64,000 nt of DNA from Pseudofrankia nepalensis (lineage in GTDB: Bacteria; Actinomycetota; Actinomycetes; Frankiales; Frankiaceae). Location: the NCBI RefSeq assembly GCF_016786305.1, contig NZ_JADWYV010000007.1; one strand, 5' to 3'. Below are positions 58,543 through 64,000 of the stretch, in pieces. Below the pieces are notes generated by a model. That model was not told where the DNA came from, did not search any database, and saw nothing but the letters and a program-made list of their open reading frames with translations. Numbering within the stretch: position 1 is the first letter of the stretch; every line of letters begins with the position of its first letter. Both the position numbers and the translations under genes were made by a program.

Positions 58543-59790
58543 TCAGTGCAGCGTCGACCCGCTGACCGACGGGCTGCCCGAGCCGAGGAAGAAGATGCCC
58601 GGGTAGCCCCGGGTCTCGAAACCTTCGCTTGGGTTGTTCCGCAGCGTCGACCCCTCGATCGTGAGAGTTCCGGAGCGGTCGTTACTGACGAAGAAGACCG
58701 CGCCGCCGCCCTCGGCGGCGCGGTTGTCCTCGACCACGCTGCCCGCGATCCGGACACGGAACAGGTTGCCGTCGGTGTAGATCGCGCCGCCGCTGCCTCC
58801 GCCCGGCGCGTCGGCGCGGGCCGGGTTCGCGCCGTACCCGATGGCCTCGTTGTCCCGGAACACGCTGTTCAGCACCGTCCAGGAGACGCCGATGCTGCTC
58901 AGCGCGCCGCCGTTGGAGCAGGATCCGCCGACGAAGGTGCTGGATACCACGTAGACAGGGCGGTCCTGGAACTGGTCCAGCACCCGGACCGCCGCTCCGC
59001 CGAGGTCGGGGCCGGTCGGGTCGCACCGGTTGTCGGTGAACAGCGAGTTCACGATCTTCAGCTGTCCGCCGCGAACGAAGATCGCTCCCCCGCCCCCGCC
59101 GGCGGCGTGGTCGCCGGTCGAGTCGCCGCCGGTGAATGTCAGGTTCTGCACGGTGAGGCTCGGGTGGTCCTGGTCGTCGCAGTGCGAGGTGGTCCACCCC
59201 TGGGCCTGGTCGCAGGTGTTCATGTAGAGGATGCGGTGCCGGCCACCGCCGCTGAGCGTGACCAGGCCCGCGCCGTCGAGGACGACCCGCGGGTTGGCCG
59301 CGTTCACGACCTTGGCGGTCGTGGTCAGGGTGATCGTGACCGGGGCGGGCCCGCAGTCGAAGGTGATGACCCCGCCGGCGGCGACGGCCGCCACCACCGC
59401 GTCGGAGGTGCAACTGGCCGGTCTTCCGTCGCCGATGACCCGGGTCGGGTGGGAGGTGTCGACAGCGGCCGCCTCTGCCGGGACGGCGGCCGTCCCGGTG
59501 GGGTTTCCGGCGAGCGGTCCGCCAGGAGCCGGTCCGCGGGTCGGGCCGGGCGCGGGGGCTGTCGAGAGCTGGGTCGCCGACGCGGCCGGCGGGGAACTCG
59601 GCGAGGCGCTCGGTGAGGTGGGCTGGGCCGTGGCGGCGGTCAGGCCTCGTGTCGGGCGAACCGACGAGGTGGCCGTCGAGCCCGCGACGGCGTCACCCGC
59701 GCCAGAGGCGCCCGCGCAGCCGGCCAGGAGGCAGACCAGAGCGAGGACCGACGCCACGGGCGTCCGTGACCTGCCTGCCTTCGCGCGCAT
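58543..59790 (-). CDS. Secreted beta-helix lipoprotein with polymorphic-type repeats
   Basis: A 415-residue lipoprotein: signal segment PVASVLALVCLLAGC with the lipobox Cys at about 25, a Ser/Thr/Pro/Ala-rich linker to residue 110, then a right-handed beta-helix with repeats such as SLTVQNLTFTGGDSTG, GGAIFVRGGQLKIVNSLFTDNRC, GGALSSIGVSWTVLNSVFRDN, GGAIYTDGNLFRVRIAGSVVEDNRAAEGGGAVFFVSNDRSGTLTIEGSTLRNN. The GGAI(F/Y) and F-x-D/N-N pattern is typical of polymorphic outer-membrane-type repeats and choice-of-anchor adhesins. It is probably a cell-surface adhesin or glycan binder. ATG 59790 has no ribosome site. The opposite orientation separates it from the polysaccharide genes. Confidence 0.85.
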   Translation of the reverse strand: MRAKAGRSRTPVASVLALVCLLAGCAGASGAGDAVAGSTATSSVRPTRGLTAATAQPTSPSASPSSPPAASATQLSTAPAPGPTRGPAPGGPLAGNPTGTAAVPAEAAAVDTSHPTRVIGDGRPASCTSDAVVAAVAAGGVITFDCGPAPVTITLTTTAKVVNAANPRVVLDGAGLVTLSGGGRHRILYMNTCDQAQGWTTSHCDDQDHPSLTVQNLTFTGGDSTGDHAAGGGGGAIFVRGGQLKIVNSLFTDNRCDPTGPDLGGAAVRVLDQFQDRPVYVVSSTFVGGSCSNGGALSSIGVSWTVLNSVFRDNEAIGYGANPARADAPGGGSGGAIYTDGNLFRVRIAGSVVEDNRAAEGGGAVFFVSNDRSGTLTIEGSTLRNNPSEGFETRGYPGIFFLGSGSPSVSGSTLH

Positions 59791-60229
59791 GCGACGAACG
59801 GTAGTCCGGCGAACGGGACTTTTCGTAGACCGCCTGGATCAACATCCACACCACCGCGAGGTTGAGGTCGCGTTTCTGCGGCGTGCCGAAAGTCGATTCG
59901 CGCGGTGGGCCGCCTGCCCAGCACGGGTCAGGTCCATCGTCGGCGGGCCAGTCGGCGGTGCCAGTCCAAATGATCCTCTCTGGACAGAGAACACTGAGAC
60001 CACAATTCGCCATTGACATGGTTGTCAGGTCGAGGCCGCACGCCGCCTACCCGCATTTGACGGGCTGATCGCGCGGTCTAGGGCGGGACTGCCGGACAGG
60101 GACGGCGTAAGATGACGCCGCTGGGAAACAGCCAGCCCGGGCCGGGGTTGCCGCGTGTCAGCGTCGCGACCTCACGAGCTTCAGGCTCAGTGCCGGGCAC
60201 GTCGGTGATCTCTCCTGTAGAGGCACCCC
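59791..60229. other. Intergenic stretch
   Basis: No gene seen. Near the right end, TAAGAT (60108-60113) inside an inverted GGCGT/ACGCC pair (60104-60119) is a possible -10 element for the downstream small gene. Confidence 0.4.
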
Positions 60230-60457
60230 ATGTCCGTTGAGAACGGCTCTACCTCCACGCGGCCCGCACCCGTGCTCGGTAGCCAATACGGCACCTGCGG
60301 CGGCAAGTCCGCGTTCGCCAGGGAGACCAGCCCCGGTAGCTGGCAGGTCAAGGTGCATGATCCCAGCAATCCACGCGCCGGCCACGACGGTTGGGTGATG
60401 ATCGGCTCCGGTTGGCCGACGTTGTCGGAGGCATCCGCCGCCACCGGCCTGTCCTGA
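60230..60457 (+). CDS. 75-residue protein of unknown function upstream of the SpoIIE gene
   Basis: It starts at ATG 60230, after AGAGG about 7 bases upstream, and ends 12 bases before the phosphatase gene, so the two probably form an operon. The product has APVLGSQYGTCGGKSAFA, SWQVKVHDPSNP and GWVMIGSGWPTLSEASAATG. It has one Cys and no recognisable domain. Its length and placement suggest a small regulatory partner of the phosphatase, which is speculation. Confidence 0.45.
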   Translation: MSVENGSTSTRPAPVLGSQYGTCGGKSAFARETSPGSWQVKVHDPSNPRAGHDGWVMIGSGWPTLSEASAATGLS

Positions 60458-60469
60458 GCCCGCGCCGCG

Positions 60470-61975
60470 ATGTCCGACAACGGCGCCGACGCGAAGGTGG
60501 CGAGTGGGGCGGTCGACCGGTCCGGATCACGCGCGGCGCGGCGGACAGACGGCTCATGCGATCGCGATCGCGCGTGGGTAGCGCCCGACGTCGATGAGCA
60601 GCTCTCGCACCGGTTGCCGGTCGTGCCGACACAGTTGCCCAGGATGCCGCCGGCTCCCGTGCTGGACGAGGACCGCCCGTTCGAGCGGCTCACGGCGCTG
60701 GCGAGGATCGTGCTGGCCGTGCCGGTCGCGTTCGTCGCGCCGGCAGGTGAGTCCGGTGCGGGGTTGCCGGACGCCCCCCGTGGGCCCTCCTGGGCATCGG
60801 ATCTCGCGCCCGACACCCTGGCCCACGCTCTGCGTGAGATCCTGGCCGGCGGCGCCCCTCTGACGGTGAACAACGTCCAAACCGACCCGAGCACCCGCGA
60901 CGACCCGCGCCTCGGCGCCACGGGCGTTGCCGCGTGGACGTGCGCCGGCGTCGACGGTCCGGCCGGCGAAACACTCGCGCTGTTCTGTGTGCTGGACACG
61001 GCCGCGCGCAGGTGGACGGAGCACGACCTGGAGATCCTCGGAGGTCTGGCGCGGGTCGCGGCGGGCGAACTGGGATGGCGCGAGGACACCGCCCGCGCGG
61101 GCCGCGCGGCAGAGCGGCTCAGAGCGCCCACGGCCCAGGAGCCGGCCCCGCGCATGGGCCTGCTGCTCCCGCGGACGTCCGGCGTCCCGGGGATGCAGGT
61201 CGCCGCGCGCGGTCTCCCGGCAGTTGACGGCCTGAGGGCGCTCGGCGACTTCTACGACGTGTTCCCGGTGTGGTCGCGCGGTGGCACCGCCTCCAGGCCC
61301 TGCGCGGACCGAGTACACGTGCGGCGTGAGTCCAAAGCGGACCGGTGGGACGTCGTGATCGGAGACGTCAGCGGCCACGGCCCGGAAGCCGCGGTGGTCG
61401 CGGCGTTGGCACGCCGCATGATCCGCGCCGTCGCGATGACCGAGAAGACTCCGGCTGGGGTGCTCGACCGCCTCAATACCGCGCTTCTGGCCCGGAGTCT
61501 CGGCAGCGAGCGTTTCCTCACCGCCACCTACGTCATGCTGTTTCCCGACCCAGGCGGAGTCCGCGCACTCCTCGCGTCGGCGGGGCATATGCCCGCGCTA
61601 CTGAGGACCTCCGCCGGTTCGGTGCGCGCCATCGGGTATCACGGACTGCCTTTGGGTTTGTTCGACGAGTCCGGTCTGAAGAACGTACGAGTGCTCCTTC
61701 GGCCGGGAGACACGTTGCTTCTCTACACCGACGGTGTCACCGAAGCCCGACAGGGCCGTGAACAGTACGGCGAGGAACGCCTCCGGGCTCTCCTCGCCGC
61801 GGTGGGACAGCTCAGCGCGCACGACCTCGTGGACGCCGTCGAGGAGGATGTGCTCGCCTTCGCCGGTGGTTCCCATGCCGATGACATCGCCGTTCTCGCC
61901 CTGCGCTCCACCGACGTGGCCGACCAGATTCGACAGGACTGTCCCGCGCCCCCGGTCGGGAGCACGTCTGGCTGA
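60470..61975 (+). CDS. GAF-SpoIIE/RsbU-type PP2C phosphatase
   Basis: A 501-residue protein. Residues 75-205 form a GAF-like sensor (FERLTALARIVLAVPVAFVAP, TDPSTRDDPRLGATGVAAWTCAGVDG, RRWTEHDLEILGGLARVAAGEL). Residues from about 245 are a SpoIIE PP2C domain (LGDFYDVFPV, WDVVIGDVSGHGPEAA, LFLTATYVMLF-like strand, SAGHMPALL, LLLYTDGVTEARQ, HADDIAVLALR), with the Asp residues of GDFYD and GDVSGHG as metal ligands. It would dephosphorylate an anti-anti-sigma factor in response to a ligand or redox signal sensed by GAF. It probably works with the two ANTAR proteins to its right. Confidence 0.9.
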   Translation: MSDNGADAKVASGAVDRSGSRAARRTDGSCDRDRAWVAPDVDEQLSHRLPVVPTQLPRMPPAPVLDEDRPFERLTALARIVLAVPVAFVAPAGESGAGLPDAPRGPSWASDLAPDTLAHALREILAGGAPLTVNNVQTDPSTRDDPRLGATGVAAWTCAGVDGPAGETLALFCVLDTAARRWTEHDLEILGGLARVAAGELGWREDTARAGRAAERLRAPTAQEPAPRMGLLLPRTSGVPGMQVAARGLPAVDGLRALGDFYDVFPVWSRGGTASRPCADRVHVRRESKADRWDVVIGDVSGHGPEAAVVAALARRMIRAVAMTEKTPAGVLDRLNTALLARSLGSERFLTATYVMLFPDPGGVRALLASAGHMPALLRTSAGSVRAIGYHGLPLGLFDESGLKNVRVLLRPGDTLLLYTDGVTEARQGREQYGEERLRALLAAVGQLSAHDLVDAVEEDVLAFAGGSHADDIAVLALRSTDVADQIRQDCPAPPVGSTSG

Positions 61976-62116
61976 GTGTGACGGCCTGTGGCCTGTGTGA
62001 GGCCCCTCGCCGGCCGATCGGTGTTCGGGCGGAGACGGCAGCGTGTGGGCTCGCCTTCTCCGACCGGATCGCTTGCCCTGCGTCACCTCATCCGATTCCG
62101 GTGGCCGGGGTCGGCG

Positions 62117-62800
62117 CTAAGGGTCTCGCGGCGACCGGGTGGGCAGCTCCCCGCCGGGTCCGTGTGCGCGCGCTGGGCGCCCGTCGCCGGCGCCCAGGTC
62201 TGTCCAGCTCGGCCTGTCCAACTCGGCGAGGATCACGTCGGCCGCGGTGGGCCGGTCGATGCCGGTGTCGGTGGCCAGCATCTCGAGGCGCTGACGCGCC
62301 TGCTCGGGAGTGTCGCCTTGGCCGATCAGCACGCCGATGGCCTGGTCGATCGTTGACAGGATCTTCAGCCCGCTGGGCGCCGCCGGATCGTGGGGCACCG
62401 CGAGGTCCTCGTCGAGTACGAATCCGATGGCGCCGAGGCCGCCGCCGTCGCCGGCCAGCCAGCTCAGGTCGGTCGCGAGGCCGAGGAATGCTCCGGGAGC
62501 CGCGGCAAAGAGGATCAGGGAGATCGTGGCCGCCGGATCTTCGGGCGCGGGGACGTCCGGTGGAAGCGACATCCTCAGCGAGGAACGGATGTCTTCGGGC
62601 TCGGTATCCTCCTCGAGCGCGGTGAAAGTGAGGCGGCGCCCGGCAACAGAGAGTATGACCGAGAGCCCGAGGTAGGAGCGCACGGCGATCTTGGTGTCAG
62701 CGGCGATTTTTCGCAGGGTTTGCGAGATATCCGCACCGGGCTCGTCCAGTGATTCGGTGAGAGCGGCAAGATCCGCGGCTAAGGCAGTGGAAATATCCAC
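62117..62800 (-). CDS. ANTAR-domain protein with degenerate sensor region
   Basis: A 227-residue protein. The N-terminal 130 residues are a weak sensor domain (LSVILSVAGRRLTFTALEE, ISLILFAAAPGAFLGLATDL). The C-terminal ANTAR domain is visible as LKILSTIDQAIGVLIGQGDTPEQARQRLEMLATDTGIDRPTAADVILAEL. ANTAR proteins bind paired hairpins in nascent mRNA and prevent termination. GTG 62800 is preceded by GGAG 10 bases upstream. The related GAF-ANTAR gene lies upstream on the same strand, so the pair may be co-transcribed. Confidence 0.8.
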   Translation of the reverse strand: MDISTALAADLAALTESLDEPGADISQTLRKIAADTKIAVRSYLGLSVILSVAGRRLTFTALEEDTEPEDIRSSLRMSLPPDVPAPEDPAATISLILFAAAPGAFLGLATDLSWLAGDGGGLGAIGFVLDEDLAVPHDPAAPSGLKILSTIDQAIGVLIGQGDTPEQARQRLEMLATDTGIDRPTAADVILAELDRPSWTDLGAGDGRPARAHGPGGELPTRSPRDP

Positions 62801-62922
62801 AGCGTGGTTACTCCGAAGCGGCGTCCCCGAACGCCTTTTTTCGGCCACAAAGCCGAGTACCGCGGGTCGCGGTGCTTGGTGGGGCACCAGACACGAGTCA
62901 GGGCCCCGGATCCTGGGGTGCC

Positions 62923-62956
62923 GTCTTTCAGGCTACTCGGTCTTTCAGGCTACTCG
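62923..62956. repeat. 17-bp perfect tandem duplication
   Basis: GTCTTTCAGGCTACTCG at 62923-62939 is immediately repeated at 62940-62956. It lies between the two ANTAR genes, in the leader of the downstream one. It might be a recent slippage event. Confidence 0.9.
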
Positions 62957-62996
62957 GTCGAGCCAGCCGCGCGGCCGCGGCGGACCGACGGCCGAG

Positions 62997-63797
62997 CTAC
63001 GTCTCGCGGTTGCGGGCTCGGGCGCGGCGGACCGCCTCGTCGACAATGCGCTGGGCGACGGCGGCGAGTTTGACATTCTCGCGCTGGCTGATCGCGCGCA
63101 GCCGCGCGAACGCCTCCTCCGCGGTCCCGCCGGTGCGGCCACGCAGCAGCCCGATCGCCTGATCGATGATCGGCCTGCTTGACAGGGCGGTCTGCAGCTG
63201 GATCGTGAGGTTCAGCGCCTGGGCCAGCACCTGGGCGTTGTGTACCGCGACCGCGGCCGGGGCCGAGAACAGCTCGCCGAGTTCGGCGGCGTGGTCGTCG
63301 AAGACGTCCTTGCCACGGGCGTAGACGTTGATCGCGCCAACCACCTGATCGGGTAGCAGCAACGGCAGTGACAACACGCTGTGCACACCGAGGCGGCCGA
63401 CCCGAGGGCCGAAACGGGGCCACTGCCGTTCACCGCCCAGTGATCCCGAACGGACCGTGCGCCGGTCAAGGGTGGCGGTGATACAGGGACCTTCGTTGAG
63501 GACGGCATACTGGATTTCGTCGATGTCCCGAACAAACGGCGCACTGGCTGCCAGAGCCTCGATCCGGTTGTCATCCCGGTCGAGGCACAGCAACGTCACC
63601 CCGGCGCCGTCGGCGCCGGGAATCGCCTGGGCGGCGAAGCTCGCCACCCGGGTCAGCAACTCCTGAAGGTCCAGGGAACCGGATACCAGACCAGCGAGAC
63701 CGGATAGACCCGCCCGCAGGTCGAGGGCATCCGCCCGCGCCTGCTCGGAACTCAGCCCCGGCGTCAGCCTGGCGATGTCCTCGTCGAACTCGGTCAT
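62997..63797 (-). CDS. GAF-ANTAR transcription antiterminator
   Basis: A 266-residue protein. Residues 28-180 are a GAF sensor (LVSGSLDLQELLTRVASFAAQAIPGADGAGVTLL, LNEGPCITATLDRR, VHSVLSLPLLLPDQVVGAINVYARG, FDDHAAELGELFSAPAAVAVHNAQ). The C-terminal ANTAR domain spans SRPIIDQAIGLLRGRTGGTAEEAFARLRAISQRENVKLAAVAQRIVDEAV. This is the common actinobacterial GAF-ANTAR layout. It would bind dual hexaloop hairpins in target mRNAs when its sensor is occupied. I use ATG 63797, which begins at the domain boundary; ATG 63842 would add 15 residues. Confidence 0.92.
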   Translation of the reverse strand: MTEFDEDIARLTPGLSSEQARADALDLRAGLSGLAGLVSGSLDLQELLTRVASFAAQAIPGADGAGVTLLCLDRDDNRIEALAASAPFVRDIDEIQYAVLNEGPCITATLDRRTVRSGSLGGERQWPRFGPRVGRLGVHSVLSLPLLLPDQVVGAINVYARGKDVFDDHAAELGELFSAPAAVAVHNAQVLAQALNLTIQLQTALSSRPIIDQAIGLLRGRTGGTAEEAFARLRAISQRENVKLAAVAQRIVDEAVRRARARNRET

Positions 63798-64000
63798 GGT
63801 CGCGTCACCAGCATGCGTTGCCCTCAGGTTCGTGCCGAACATGACATTTCGGGACCTGCGTGGCGCTGGACTGACGATCGCTTTTCGCGGGCGGGCGCAT
63901 ACCGGCCCCCACCGGGTGTCAGCGGGCGGGGAGATCGGTGGTCATTCTGGCGGCGGCGTGGCGCCCGCGTGGCGCAGTATCTGACCGGATGGACCGGACA

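Overview
This window is high-GC actinobacterial DNA. Genes prefer G or C at the third codon position, GTG and TTG starts are common, many genes overlap by ATGA or GTGA, and several look leaderless. Two SAV2177-type (DUF574) SAM-dependent methyltransferases, an S4 protein ending in the actinobacterial way, SpoIIE phosphatases, ANTAR proteins and a DUF6458 protein all fit a soil or plant-associated actinobacterium. The Frankia/Pseudofrankia group is my best guess, from gene content only. The window starts inside an MMPL transporter gene and has one assembly gap (10 N at 13056-13065). I found no rRNA, tRNA, CRISPR array, transposase or integrase.

Layout. 1-8.3 kb: MMPL exporter end, a 46-residue Cys/His mini-protein, a DUF574 methyltransferase, a thioesterase/HxlR divergent pair around a palindromic operator, a solitary ribosomal protein S4 gene divergent from a HugZ/PPOX-like gene across an IdeR/DtxR-type iron box, a flavin-reductase-like gene, a stress membrane protein with a sigB/sigF-like promoter, and a GH2 glycosidase. 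8.7-21.4 kb: a catabolic island with three SDRs, two NTF2-like proteins, a complete Liv-type ABC importer, two M24 proteins (one without most metal ligands) and a TetR regulator. Nearly the same operator lies in front of both minus-strand operons. 21.7-30 kb: PEP carboxylase, a TetR/MFS efflux pair with three TACGnCGTA operators, a LuxR response regulator and a receiver-SpoIIE phosphatase. 30-36.6 kb: a frameshifted thiamine-diphosphate decarboxylase remnant, a peroxiredoxin, the second DUF574 methyltransferase, a secreted repeat protein, a MerR-VOC operon and a GT2 glycosyltransferase. 36.9-49.1 kb: amidohydrolase, M13 peptidase with an in-frame insertion, TrmH methyltransferase, SNF2-SWIM operon, peptidoglycan-binding lysozyme-like protein, and membrane or secreted unknowns. 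49.7-59.8 kb: a surface-polysaccharide operon (acyltransferase-SGNH, processive GT2, GH26-like lipoprotein, beta-helix protein), patatin and PlsC lipid genes, and a beta-helix lipoprotein. 60.2-63.8 kb: a GAF-SpoIIE phosphatase and two ANTAR proteins.

How the parts fit. The 8.7-21.4 kb island reads as an import-and-oxidise route. The Liv system would bring in a small organic acid, amide or peptide-like compound, the M24 and SDR proteins would process it, and the TetR protein would sense it and hold both operons off. The 49.7-56 kb cluster reads as synthesis, O-acylation and trimming of an extracellular glycan. A roughly 170-bp interspersed repeat with no coding capacity occurs at about 27.8 kb and 40.6 kb, with a diverged piece at 40.4 kb.
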